Virus record (IMG/VR): IMGVR_UViG_3300048930_001262 | Coordinates: 1 to 39,672 of that record | Strand: one strand, 5' to 3' | Length of the DNA stretch: 39,672 nucleotides | Origin: a virus | In this document: positions 15,363-23,271 of the stretch, piece after piece | Numbering within the stretch: the first letter of the stretch is position 1 | Layout of the letters: every line of letters begins with the position of its first letter | Translations under genes and position numbers: made by a program | The notes under the pieces: generated by a model | Databases searched by the model: none | What the model was told of the DNA's origin: nothing | What the model saw: only the letters and a program-made list of their open reading frames with translations

Positions 15363-16711
15363 CCCGGGTCGATCCGACGCCACAGCGCCGAACGCGCTGC
15401 GCGGTCTATACGCGCAAGTCCACCGAGGAGGGTCTGGAGCAGCCGTTCAACTCGATCGATGCGCAGAAGGAATCGGGCCACGCCTACATCGTCAGTCGCC
15501 GATCGGAAGGCTGGATCCCGATGGCGGACGACTACGACGACCCGGCCTACTCGGGCGGCAGCATGGATCGCCCGGCGCTGCAGCGATTGTTCTCCGATAT
15601 CGAGTCGGGCAAGGTCGATGTGGTGGTTGTCTACAAGCTCGATCGACTGTCGCGCAGCTTGGCCGACTTCTGCCGGATGATCGAGATCTTCGACCGCCAC
15701 AGCGTCAGCTTCGTGTCGGTCACGCAGAGCTTCAATACCGGCGATTCGATGGGGCGCCTGATGTTGAACGTCCTGCTGTCATTCGCGCAGTTCGAGCGCG
15801 AGGTGACGTCCGAGCGCATCCGCGACAAGTTCGTGGCCAGCAAGAAGCGCGGCTACTGGATGCACGGCATTCCGCCGTTGGGCTATGACGTCGTCGAGCG
15901 GCGGCTGGCCGTTAATCTTGCCGAAGCCGAGACGGTGCGCCGCATCTTCGAGCGCTTCGTCGAGACCGGTTCTGCAACCAAGGTCACCCGGGAACTTCGC
16001 GCCGAGGGCATCACGACGAAAGCCTGGACGAGCAAGGCCGGGCGCCCGTGCGGCGGCCGGGCACTTCAGAAGTGCACCCTCACCGCGATGCTGAAAAACC
16101 GCGCTTACCTCGGCGAGCTCAAGAGTCGCGGCGGCTGGGTGCAGGGCACGCACGAGCCGATCATCAATCAGGCCCTGTGGGATCGCGCGCAAGCGGTGTT
16201 CACGGTCAACCCGCAGCGACGCGCCAACCTGACGCGCGCGCGAGCCTCCTATCCGCTGAAGGGCATCATCGTCGACCAGGACGGGCGGGCGATGGTCGGT
16301 TGGCACACCACCAAACCAAACGGAAAACGCTACTGCTATTACCTCAGCCAAACCGAGATCAAGGTCGGGTCCGGCATCGCGCCGTTGCCGCGGATTCCGG
16401 CGGCGGAGATTGAAGGCCTGGTTCTCGACCAACTGCGAGAAATGCTGCGCGCTCCGGAACTGATCGAGCGCATCTGCGCGCAGGCCAGCAGTCTGGAATC
16501 AGGCCTCGACGAGGCGCAGGCCGTCGTGGCGATGACGCAGGTCGATCGCATCTGGGCGAGCTTGTTCCCCGCCGAGCAAGCGCGCCTGATGCGCCTGCTG
16601 GTTGAGCGCGTCATCGTTGGCCCGAGGTCAGTTGAAGTCTGCATGCGACCAAGCGGGTTCGCGCATCTGGTGCGCGAGTTCAACAGCCAACATCAGGAGC
16701 TCAGCGCATGA
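15359..16711 (+). CDS. Large serine recombinase (integrase)
   Basis: A 450-residue site-specific recombinase. The ATG at 15359 overlaps the DUF2924 stop (ATGA), so the longer in-frame reading from 15242 is rejected. The resolvase domain holds S21 in YTRKSTEEG, the arginine motif YKLDRLSRS and the helix-E region LLSFAQFEREVTSERIRDK. The 'recombinase' domain follows (PPLGYDVVERRLAVNLAEAETVRRIF). The usual zinc-ribbon cysteines are replaced by LKGIIVDQDGRAMVGWHT..., as in the DUF2924-linked subgroup. It should integrate and excise this element at short att sites through a 5' phosphoserine link. The C-terminal region is helical and ends HQELSA. Confidence 0.93.
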   Translation: MTRVDPTPQRRTRCAVYTRKSTEEGLEQPFNSIDAQKESGHAYIVSRRSEGWIPMADDYDDPAYSGGSMDRPALQRLFSDIESGKVDVVVVYKLDRLSRSLADFCRMIEIFDRHSVSFVSVTQSFNTGDSMGRLMLNVLLSFAQFEREVTSERIRDKFVASKKRGYWMHGIPPLGYDVVERRLAVNLAEAETVRRIFERFVETGSATKVTRELRAEGITTKAWTSKAGRPCGGRALQKCTLTAMLKNRAYLGELKSRGGWVQGTHEPIINQALWDRAQAVFTVNPQRRANLTRARASYPLKGIIVDQDGRAMVGWHTTKPNGKRYCYYLSQTEIKVGSGIAPLPRIPAAEIEGLVLDQLREMLRAPELIERICAQASSLESGLDEAQAVVAMTQVDRIWASLFPAEQARLMRLLVERVIVGPRSVEVCMRPSGFAHLVREFNSQHQELSA

Positions 16712-17118
16712 GCCATCAGCGCATCCAGGTGCTCGGGCCCGCCCAGCGTGTCATCAGCAGCGATGGTCGCCTGACGGTGACCATTCCGATCAAGATGCGC
16801 CTCGGCGGTGTCCGCCGGGTCAAGCCACCGGACGGCCCGCCCAAGCTCCTCACCAGCCTTCAGAACGCGCTGATCCAGGCGCATCGTTGGCAACGCATGC
16901 TCGATCGCGGCGAGGTCACGCAGATCGGCGAACTGGCGCGACAGGAGAAGCAGGACCACGCCTATGTGTCGCGCCTGCTCAACCTGACGACGCTATCGCC
17001 GTGGATCGTCGAGGCGATCCTGGATGATCGGGTGGATGACGGTATCGGCGTGAAAGACCTCGCGATCAACCCGCCGATGCTGTGGTCAGACCAGTGCCTA
17101 CCTCAGGCCGGGCGCTGA
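16708..17118 (+). CDS. Recombinase-associated HTH protein
   Basis: A 136-residue protein overlapping the recombinase stop as ATGA. A small basic N-terminal strand region (VTIPIKMRLGGVRRVKPP) is followed by helices. The segment TQIGELARQEKQDHAYVSRLL is a helix-turn-helix of ParB/KorB style, followed by TTLSPWIVEAILDD. Genes of this type follow DUF2924-linked recombinases. I infer a helper in recombination or its control. Its last 16 bases overlap the convergent ImmA/IrrE gene. Confidence 0.7.
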   Translation: MSHQRIQVLGPAQRVISSDGRLTVTIPIKMRLGGVRRVKPPDGPPKLLTSLQNALIQAHRWQRMLDRGEVTQIGELARQEKQDHAYVSRLLNLTTLSPWIVEAILDDRVDDGIGVKDLAINPPMLWSDQCLPQAGR

Positions 17119-18011
17119 CCGCTGCGCTCGAAGCGGGATGATGTGCTTTCGAGCAGATCGTCCTCGGAATCTTCGGGTTCGGTGAGGGTTGCGTCGAGTT
17201 TGGGCAGCACGAGTAGCAACATCGTGCTGTCGTGATCGTGCGACACCAGGGTGTGCTCGGTGATCCGGGTGCCGTCGGGCTCGTTCGGGAACCACGCACT
17301 GGCATCGAGACATGCGCTGGCGCCGATGCCATCGCAGCGGGAGTGGTGCGCCAATGACGCGACCGGCACTTCGACGACCTGGCTCCGGGACCGCAGGTAC
17401 GCGCCGGAGCGATAGGCCCGTTCGCTGGACCAGGATCGGCTTAAAGCGCCATCGTGGACGATCGCGACAACGACGCGTTGCTCGCTGACTTCCGCGCATT
17501 GACGCGCGGCCGCCGTCAACGAAACGCCGTATCGATCGGCGCAGTGCTTGACCAGTTCGAAGTCGAATCGCTGCCCTTCGACCTGTCGCCTGAGGTCATC
17601 GAGCGGCATCAGCAACGTGGACGCAAAAGCATCTGCCTGACGCTCGATGTCGATCTCCGTCTGGCCGGATACGTCCGACTCGCTGCACTCGAAGAACGTC
17701 CGCAACTCACGATGCAGCGCGTAGTGACCGAACTCGTGCGCGATCGTGAAGCGCGCGCGCGACGGCCGCCGGTCGGCGTTGAATTTGATGCGCCAGTACT
17801 TGCCGCGCGGGTGTTGCTGCAGCGCGCCTTCGAAGCGGCCGAGACCCTGATGGCCGTCGATCTGGGTGATCGGTGATGCCGGGCACCACTGCTGGGACAA
17901 CTCGCGCGCCACAGCCTCGACATCGACCGGGAAACGGTCGCGGCCGAGCACTTGGGTCAGCACCAGGCTGACGGCATTGGCCGCTGCGCGCGGCGATTTG
18001 GGCAAGCTCAC
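17103..18011 (-). CDS. ImmA/IrrE-family metalloprotease
   Basis: A 302-residue protein. Translation begins at a GTG (18011) that overlaps the repressor stop (GTGA). HEFGH at 92-96 (IAHEFGHYALH) is the zinc-binding HExxH site, and IERQADAFASTLLMP carries the third ligand region typical of the ImmA/IrrE family (formerly DUF955). Such proteases cleave their partner XRE repressor after a signal such as DNA damage and so release the phage genes. The C-terminal ~120 residues could sense the signal; they have no motif I recognise. The gene is translationally coupled to the repressor. Confidence 0.9.
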   Translation of the reverse strand: MSLPKSPRAAANAVSLVLTQVLGRDRFPVDVEAVARELSQQWCPASPITQIDGHQGLGRFEGALQQHPRGKYWRIKFNADRRPSRARFTIAHEFGHYALHRELRTFFECSESDVSGQTEIDIERQADAFASTLLMPLDDLRRQVEGQRFDFELVKHCADRYGVSLTAAARQCAEVSEQRVVVAIVHDGALSRSWSSERAYRSGAYLRSRSQVVEVPVASLAHHSRCDGIGASACLDASAWFPNEPDGTRITEHTLVSHDHDSTMLLLVLPKLDATLTEPEDSEDDLLESTSSRFERSGQRPA

Positions 18012-18370
18012 GCGTCGTCCCAGGTGTCGAGGATCTTGCGGATCCGCTTCTTGTCGTCCGGGTCGAGCTGCTGGTACTTGCGGAAGAACGCCTGGTCGGT
18101 CACGTCCTCGGTAGGGTCGGTGACTGTCGGGCCAAGCAGGTGTTCGGTGGTGACGTTGAGCGCGGCAGCGATGCGCATGAGCAGGTCCGCGCCCGGGTTT
18201 GGTTCGTCGCGGTTTTCCAGTTCCCACATGTAGCTCTTGGAACTGCTGACCTTCTCGGCGAGGTCTTCCAGGCTGAGCTTCAGCGCCTTGCGGGCGGCGC
18301 GGATCTTGTCGCCAAGGGCAGAGGGCATGGACGGCACTTTGGGTCGCGGGGGCGCGGATTGTATCGCCAT
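18008..18370 (-). CDS. XRE-family repressor, partner of ImmA protease
   Basis: A 120-residue repressor; ATG starts at 18370 and at 18328 (MPSALGDKIRAARKAL) are both possible, neither with a clear ribosome-binding site. The HTH_3 domain covers KIRAARKALKLSLEDLAEKV...SSSKSYMWELENRD...LLMRIAAALNVTTEHLL. The C-terminal part (AFFRKYQQLDPDDKKRIRKI) is the usual tail of this subfamily, likely for dimerisation or protease recognition. A copy of the operator (18362-18377) lies across the 18370 start. This argues for autoregulation and slightly favours the 18328 start. Confidence 0.9.
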   Translation of the reverse strand: MAIQSAPPRPKVPSMPSALGDKIRAARKALKLSLEDLAEKVSSSKSYMWELENRDEPNPGADLLMRIAAALNVTTEHLLGPTVTDPTEDVTDQAFFRKYQQLDPDDKKRIRKILDTWDDA

Positions 18371-18377
18371 AGCGAAC
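18362..18377. promoter_or_regulatory. Operator copy 1 (repressor side)
   Basis: TATCGCCATAGCGAAC matches the reverse complement of the perfect palindrome at 18430-18445 at 14 of 16 positions. It overlaps one candidate start codon of the XRE repressor. It is a candidate autoregulatory site. Confidence 0.7.
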
Positions 18378-18391
18378 GAAAGCAAACCCGG

Positions 18392-18422
18392 TTGACATGC
18401 CTGGGTGTGCTCCTGAGAGAAT
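18392..18422 (+). promoter_or_regulatory. Rightward promoter candidate
   Basis: TTGACA (18392-18397) is a perfect -35 element. The best -10 is the weak GAGAAT at 18417-18422, with a 19-base spacer. It lies between the two operator copies and points to the two-gene unit at 18487. Confidence 0.5.
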
Positions 18423-18429
18423 CACAACC

Positions 18430-18445
18430 GTTCGCTATGGCGAAC
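18430..18445. promoter_or_regulatory. Operator copy 2 (perfect palindrome)
   Basis: GTTCGCTATGGCGAAC has perfect 6-base arms around a 4-base centre. It lies 41 bases before the start of the 18487 gene and just downstream of the promoter candidate. A repressor bound here would block the rightward unit. Confidence 0.75.
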
Positions 18446-18486
18446 TTCTGCCCCTCTTCTCCCTCTTCGCTCGCAAGGAGCCGCGC

Positions 18487-19728
18487 ATGGCCGCATTCAA
18501 TCACCGTCATCTGTTCCGTGCCGTGTCGCCGGCGTTGTGGCGGGTCTATGCGCAGTCTCGGCAACTGCCGCTCGAGGTCGACGAAGCTGTCGATGACGCT
18601 GGCTTCTACGCGGCGCTGACCAACGCGTTCGAAGCGTTGCCGTCGGAAGTCTCAGCGCCGTTGCTCACCGAGCTGCGCCGCGTGCATGCGCTCGGCGATC
18701 GCCGCGGCGTCGACGCGCTGCTGAATGCCTCCGAGCACCCCGAGCCGATGCGCGAGGACTTCGCCAGCATGCGCAACGACAGCGAACGCGCGCTGTGGGC
18801 GCTGCTGACCTGGCCGAACACCTTCGACACCGCCGAAACGCTGCTGATCGTCGATCTCGCCGTCGGCAAGCGCGGCTGGAAGCGCCAGGACCTGCGCGTC
18901 TCGGTGCCGATCTCGCGCAAGCCGGAGCACCTTGCGCTGCTGGAAGCCGCGGTGCGCGATCTCTTCGCCAAGCGCGAAGGCGCGCAGCGCGCCTGCAAGA
19001 TCGAGGTGTGCGAGCGCCATGTTGACGCCGGCGTGCAGTTGAACATCTACCTCGAAGACGACCCGAATGACCTCGTGGAGTTCATCGGCGCCGAACTGCG
19101 CCGGCGGCCAACGCGGCCGGTCGCCAACTTTGCGCTGGTCTACTACCCCCACCTCGGCGTCGTCGACACCGTCGGTCGTGGCGGCAAGCGCACCCACGAT
19201 GCGCTGGTCGAGCGGTTCTCCGAGCACCTGCTCGGTCGTCGTGTGAAGCCGGAATCCCTCAAGGCTGCGGTGTTCCACCTCGGGCGACTGCGCAACGGTC
19301 TCGAGATCCTCGACGGGTCTCTCAATCTCGCCGACGAGGGAATCCAGGTCGTTCGCCTGCGGCAGGTTCGTTTGCTGAGCATCGTGCCGCCGTTCGGCGA
19401 ACTGCGCATCCAGGCCAAGCCTTCGCCGCACCTCCCGTGCGCCGTCGAGTTCGCGCGGGCGCATTTTCGGGAGTGCGATCCCCTGCGCCGTGGGTTCGCC
19501 ATCACCGAAGCGATCATCGCCATCCATTTCGCGCCGTCGGCGCCCGCCAAAGCAGGGCGCGTGCTCGTGCTGCGGCTGAAGCGCGATGGCGTGTCTAACC
19601 TGCCGGACCTCGACCCAGCCGACGCCGCACTCGTGACCCGCCTGCTGGCGGCATGGGGTGTCAGTGATGCCGAGCCGGTCGATGACAACCGTCGCGTCGA
19701 GGAAGAGACCGTCGATGCCGAAGGTTGA
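18487..19728 (+). CDS. Unrecognised 413-residue protein under repressor control
   Basis: The start at 18487 has AAGGAG six bases upstream. I do not recognise the family. The N-terminal ~100 residues are helical and leucine-rich (FRAVSPALWRVYAQSRQLPLEV...). Residues ~115-260 look alpha/beta (TLLIVDLAVGKRGWKRQDLRVSVPI, VANFALVYYPHLGVVDTVGRGGKRTHDALVERFSEHLLG in outline). The C-terminal third is beta-rich. No signal peptide or membrane span is present, so it is probably cytoplasmic. It is the first gene facing the XRE/ImmA switch and overlaps its partner by 14 bases. It could be the element's induced effector, a defence protein or an antirepressor; the sequence does not decide. Confidence 0.75.
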   Translation: MAAFNHRHLFRAVSPALWRVYAQSRQLPLEVDEAVDDAGFYAALTNAFEALPSEVSAPLLTELRRVHALGDRRGVDALLNASEHPEPMREDFASMRNDSERALWALLTWPNTFDTAETLLIVDLAVGKRGWKRQDLRVSVPISRKPEHLALLEAAVRDLFAKREGAQRACKIEVCERHVDAGVQLNIYLEDDPNDLVEFIGAELRRRPTRPVANFALVYYPHLGVVDTVGRGGKRTHDALVERFSEHLLGRRVKPESLKAAVFHLGRLRNGLEILDGSLNLADEGIQVVRLRQVRLLSIVPPFGELRIQAKPSPHLPCAVEFARAHFRECDPLRRGFAITEAIIAIHFAPSAPAKAGRVLVLRLKRDGVSNLPDLDPADAALVTRLLAAWGVSDAEPVDDNRRVEEETVDAEG

Positions 19729-20626
19729 TCTGGCATTCCGGCTGCTGTGCGACTGGCTGGCTACTGGCGGGCCGGCTTTGCATCCAGCCGTCCTGGCCGA
19801 CGTCGACACTGGTGTTGGCTATCGGCACCTGCTCGATCTCCGGTTCGCCAAACCTGAGGCCAGACTGCTGGAGGACACCGCCTGCCCGTGGTGTAGCACC
19901 GGGACGCTGCATCAGGTGTGTCGCGCTCGCTGCGCCAGTGGCGGTGATGCGTACCGAGGGCTTTGCCTCCGTTGTGGCTGGCAGAACATCTCGGCTGCGC
20001 AATTGAGTGCGCTCCGCCTGGACCTGCCGAAGATCGCCAGAGCCGTCGCTGCGGCCCTGGGGCTGGTATCGCGGTTCGAAACGCAGGAGATCGTCCCTTG
20101 GAAACTTTGGCGAATCGGCGAGCGCGAGATCGCGCGCAGGCGCCATCGAGTTTGGTTCGCGCCGGCAGTCGACGAAGACATCGCCCGCGCGCTCAGCGGT
20201 GAGGCGGGAATTCTGGTGTGCGTCGATGCGCCAACCGCTCGGCTGCCAGCGATGGCCAAGTTGGCGCCGGTACCGCTGCGCGCCTGCGCTCATCTTCGCA
20301 AGGCCGGACTTGTGATCGAGGACTTCGAGGCCTACGTCGGATCCGCCAATACCAACGAGATCGGGACGTCACTGGCAAGCCTCGATCAGCGAGCCGTCCA
20401 CATCAACGGCGAGCGGATTGCGATCTCACCGCAAGTGCAGCGCTTCCTCGCGGTGCTAGTCGCCACCGGTGGCAAGCCAGTCCACAAGTCCAACCTCGCC
20501 GACGCCCTAGAGATCGACGTCGACAAGTTCTCGCCGCACCAGATCTTCAAAAAGCACATGGCGGTGAAGGAAGCGTTCGTTGGAGCGGATGGGGCGGGGA
20601 GGTATTGGCTTGCATCTGGCATGTGA
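19715..20626 (+). CDS. Unrecognised zinc-ribbon plus winged-helix-like protein
   Basis: A 303-residue protein. The ATG at 19715 lies 14 bases before the stop of the upstream gene, so the two are coupled. C57-x2-C60 (CPWC) and C84-x2-C87 (CLRC), with C69 and C73 between, form a likely zinc ribbon. The last ~75 residues (INGERIAISPQVQRFLAVLV...HKSNLADALEID...) resemble a winged-helix DNA-binding domain of the response-regulator type. The middle may be an NTP- or protein-binding fold. With its partner it forms the only rightward unit controlled by the repressor. The function is unknown; DNA sensing or transcription control would fit the parts. Confidence 0.75.
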   Translation: MPKVDLAFRLLCDWLATGGPALHPAVLADVDTGVGYRHLLDLRFAKPEARLLEDTACPWCSTGTLHQVCRARCASGGDAYRGLCLRCGWQNISAAQLSALRLDLPKIARAVAAALGLVSRFETQEIVPWKLWRIGEREIARRRHRVWFAPAVDEDIARALSGEAGILVCVDAPTARLPAMAKLAPVPLRACAHLRKAGLVIEDFEAYVGSANTNEIGTSLASLDQRAVHINGERIAISPQVQRFLAVLVATGGKPVHKSNLADALEIDVDKFSPHQIFKKHMAVKEAFVGADGAGRYWLASGM

Positions 20627-21010
20627 CCGTCGCCATCTGGCGCAAGGTCTGTGACCGCTGGCTGACCCGTACATTGTCGCGCACGCCTTGGGCGATGCGG
20701 TCTCGTGCTTCGCCGACGGGCGCACTGAAATCTTCCAGCGCCCAATGGCGCGCCCAGATGACCGCGTCAGGGGCCTAGCGAGCGCACCGGCCTCGTCGCA
20801 GAAGCACCCTTTGTTCACGCCCGGCATGTGCCGACAGCATATTTTCTCGGAAATTGGTTTGCTGAAAGCTTGCAAGGCAACGCGAACAGGAGGGGATCTT
20901 CACGTGCTCTGACGGGGGTGCTGTCAAAAATTGCAGAGAATCGACGCGGAGATTATCGCAATCTGGCAGATTCAATGCCAGAAACCGTTGGTTGTGTCGC
21001 ACTGGTTCAA
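20627..21010. other. Gene-free stretch, probable right junction of the element
   Basis: No gene could be supported. A plus-strand frame near 20660-20700 reads ADPYIVAHALGD, which faintly recalls a PIN/DUF4411 core but has no start or surrounding domain. The composition becomes less GC-rich towards 21.0 kb. The right att site of the serine recombinase element should lie in or near here. Confidence 0.35.
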
Positions 21011-21515
21011 TCAATCATGGCCCACTTCGTGGCGTGCGTCAGCGTCGCTGCTTGCGGGGCGGGTCAGCGGCAATTCGCGTATGCTCCGGGTGAGATAGGC
21101 CGGCGGCTCCGGCCCGTTGGACTTGGCGGTTTCGCTCGAGCTCAGCAGCGTGGCGGTCACTTGTACGCTGCGCTCGCGGCCAACGAACAGCTAATTCTTG
21201 CGCCCGATTGCAGCAAGTCTCAGGGCTCGTTCGGTGGCATTGTTGTCGATTCTCAGGCGACCGTCATCGAGGTGGCGCGCGAACGCGTCCCAGTGGTTGA
21301 CCAAATAGTTCTTTGCCCGCGCGGTTGGCGCCGCCGGCGCGAACTTGGGCCTGTGCTTCTCCAGCCAGGCCTTGATCTCATCGACGATCGGCTTCGCGAG
21401 TTCTTCGCGACGCTGATTGATCTCTTCGGGCGTCAGTTTGCCTTCGCGCGCTTGCCGCTTGATCGCGAACAGCGCATGGAGCTGCCCGACGGCTTCACCC
21501 CTGGCTCTGCGTCTC
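21011..21515 (-). pseudogene. IS66-family transposase remnant
   Basis: Reading leftwards, the frame gives AVGQLHALFAIKRQAREGKL, KAWLEKHRPKFAPAAPTARA, then DDGRLRIDNNATERALRLA and AIGRKN. This is the characteristic C-terminal region of IS66 TnpC, including the IDNN.(T/A)ERALR block. A TAG at 21191-21193 interrupts it right after GRKN, and recognisable but decayed sequence continues in frame (LFVGRERSVQVTATLLSSSE...) to a TGA at 21011. The N-terminal two thirds of the transposase is missing. It marks old IS activity at the edge of the element. Confidence 0.85.
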
Positions 21516-21550
21516 GAGGGACGGTCAGCAGCGTTCCTGCGGGGTCCCTG

Positions 21551-22135
21551 TCAAAAGAGAATGCCAAGAGAGTAACCAAGTGCGCCTAGAAGTACGCACA
21601 GGATCTGCATATTCCGGATATCAACCCGGCATTGCTCACGTTCCCCCCGGACGGCTGCAGTTACAGTGCGTTGCCATTCACGGTATGCGCGGACCGTCGT
21701 CGCCGTACGCTTGCGCCTTAGAGCGTTCTCCATTTTTAGTTTCGCAAGTTGATTCTTAAGTGCCAGATAGCTCTGAAGCTGACGCCGGCGACTCGCTCGA
21801 ATCGTATGTGCCATCCGCTTCCGCCACAAAACGTCCGCTTTCTTGAGCGCGACGACTTCATCTTTCAGAGATTGGATCGCTGCAAGCCTCCGCCGGCGAT
21901 CGGTACGTATCGTCTCGGCTAAGCGGCGCCGAGTCCGGGCCAGCTGTTCGGCAGCTGTCCGCGCCAAACTCCGAATATGTCGGCGGTGTTTCCTGATTCG
22001 TCCAGCAAGTTCCTTTCTGAAGGAATACCAGTCATTGATCAGCAAAATCGCTTCCGCGTCGCCAAGTTCCTTGCTCGGGATTGGGACTATCTTTGTATCT
22101 ACAAGCTTCAGCTTCACGACGTCGTTGTTTTCCAC
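21551..22135 (-). CDS. Tail-anchored coiled-coil protein with ~36-residue repeats
   Basis: A 194-residue protein. A GTG at 22135 with AAGGA eight bases upstream is preferred over the TTG at 22150. After a short N-terminal region comes a long, very basic helix built from three ~36-residue units. They begin RRRLAETIRTDRRRRL, RKRMAHTIRASRRRQL and RKRTATTVRAYREWQR. The C-terminus is one hydrophobic span (MQILCVLLGALGYSLGILF) with nothing after it, so a tail anchor in the inner membrane with a cytoplasmic rod is likely. It lies 59 bases after the HTH gene on the same strand. I know no close family; the base composition is less GC-rich than neighbours. Confidence 0.65.
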   Translation of the reverse strand: MENNDVVKLKLVDTKIVPIPSKELGDAEAILLINDWYSFRKELAGRIRKHRRHIRSLARTAAEQLARTRRRLAETIRTDRRRRLAAIQSLKDEVVALKKADVLWRKRMAHTIRASRRRQLQSYLALKNQLAKLKMENALRRKRTATTVRAYREWQRTVTAAVRGEREQCRVDIRNMQILCVLLGALGYSLGILF

Positions 22136-22194
22136 AAAAGCGTCCTTCAAAAGGAACTATTGACGTAATGGTGAATTTAACTTGGGTTTCGATG

Positions 22195-22698
22195 TCACGA
22201 GTCACATGTGTGCTTCGGAGTGCCGACTAGGCGGCTAAGTCCTAGGAGGAGGTGGTGGTTAAGTTCGTGATCCTTCATCAGGGATGGCGTCAACCCGTCG
22301 GTCTTTAAACTGTCAGCCAAGCAAACTGCCAATTCGTTCTTGTGGTCGCGGCTCAGTGCTGACAATGCGGGATGCTCCGATGTCACTCTCAGCAAGTAGA
22401 GAAGCTCCTTCGAATCAATCAAAAGAGCTTGCGACCCATCAATGCCCTCTGCGGAGAACCCCAGAATCCCACCTATCTTTCTGAAGATAGCCTCAGGGCA
22501 GATTACCCTATCCCTGACAATGTGATTGAGCGCTTCCCTGCTTAAGCCCACTGCGCGCGCCAGCTTGGTCACGTTCCACTCATGATTCTTGGCGAGTGCG
22601 ATTCGAATCGCCTCCGTACGTGCACGGCTCTTTGCTCTTACGTCTTCGGGCATCCGTGGGCGGCCGATCGTCGTCCTGTCGAGTTCTGGCTGAACCAT
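22195..22698 (-). CDS. HTH transcriptional regulator
   Basis: A 167-residue regulator. The ATG at 22698 has AAGGAG five bases upstream and is preferred to an earlier ATG at 22719. The N-terminal GRPRMPEDVRAKSRARTEAI is basic. Residues 42-62 (NVTKLARAVGLSREALNHIV) form a helix-turn-helix. The C-terminal ~90 residues (KIGGILGFSAEG..., KNELAVCLADSLKT...) are helical and may dimerise. Two near-identical operator copies lie in the upstream gap, one across its own promoter. This suggests that it represses itself and the divergent gene. It probably forms an operon with the coiled-coil gene. Confidence 0.8.
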   Translation of the reverse strand: MVQPELDRTTIGRPRMPEDVRAKSRARTEAIRIALAKNHEWNVTKLARAVGLSREALNHIVRDRVICPEAIFRKIGGILGFSAEGIDGSQALLIDSKELLYLLRVTSEHPALSALSRDHKNELAVCLADSLKTDGLTPSLMKDHELNHHLLLGLSRLVGTPKHTCDS

Positions 22699-22733
22699 GG
22701 GTGCTCCTTCGCTGCTCATAGGGAGAACACTAT

Positions 22734-22750
22734 ACGACCAAATGGTCTAC
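22734..22750. promoter_or_regulatory. Operator 1 within the leftward promoter
   Basis: acgaccaaatggtctac contains the dyad GACCA..TGGTC. On the minus strand TATAGT (22727-22732) is a good -10 element, and the operator fills the spacer upstream of it. The same 17-mer, with two central changes, recurs at 22874-22890. Confidence 0.7.
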
Positions 22751-22862
22751 GCGAAAAGTAGCTATTGCAAGAGCTCAGACCACAAGTAGTAAGAACATCA
22801 ACACGATACGGCGTTATCGGCGCGGACGTAATGCAAACATATGTGACGTGTGCGGTCTACTA

Positions 22863-22893
22863 TTGCCACTTTAACGACCATCTGGTCTACTAA
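22863..22893 (+). promoter_or_regulatory. Rightward promoter with operator 2
   Basis: TTGCCA (22863-22868) is a fair -35; candidate -10 hexamers at 22886-22893 (TCTACT or TACTAA) are weak. The operator acgaccatctggtctac (22874-22890) covers the spacer and -10. A half-site GGTCTAC lies at 22854-22860, 30 bases before the matching half of operator 2. The promoter would serve the secreted-protein series starting at 22930. Confidence 0.6.
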
Positions 22894-22929
22894 CTCTGCC
22901 TCGCATGGGGGCGCTCAGAGAGATCCCAG

Positions 22930-23271
22930 ATGAACATCCGCTTCTTTGGCTACTTCGGCGTTCTGTCCATTGCAATGACCTCCGCCGCAGCCCAGAACGT
23001 TCCAAAAGAGTTCTTGCCGTCGCCGCCGCCCAGCAACGATCTCCAGCGAGCACTCTTGTCCCCTCCACCGCCACTTCATGTTCCGACGACCCAAGGGGCG
23101 GTCATCCCGCTCTTCGATCAGTCAAACCATCGCATGCCGATGCCGTCCGGCGCTGCTGGAGCAGTCATCCACAATGATGTGGTGATCAGCGGTCACGTCG
23201 AACACACCCGCAGCGCAGGGACGTCCGCCTCCGTCAACGTCACGTTTCCGACCGAGGCAAAGAGGGATTAG
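22930..23271 (+). CDS. Small secreted Pro-rich protein
   Basis: A 113-residue protein with a signal peptide (MNIRFFGYFGVLSIAMTSAAAQ, cleavage after SAAA). The mature part is Pro-rich (LPSPPPSNDLQRALLSPPPP), then a small beta-like segment (GAVIHNDVVISGHVEHT, SASVNVTFP). No family recognised. It is the first gene divergent from the HTH regulator, 40 bases after operator 2, and so the most likely direct target. Confidence 0.65.
   Translation: MNIRFFGYFGVLSIAMTSAAAQNVPKEFLPSPPPSNDLQRALLSPPPPLHVPTTQGAVIPLFDQSNHRMPMPSGAAGAVIHNDVVISGHVEHTRSAGTSASVNVTFPTEAKRD

Noticed and set aside
20660-20700. ADPYIVAHALGD as a PIN/DUF4411 toxin fragment
   Set aside because: Too short, no start codon, and no acidic catalytic residues or antitoxin around it.
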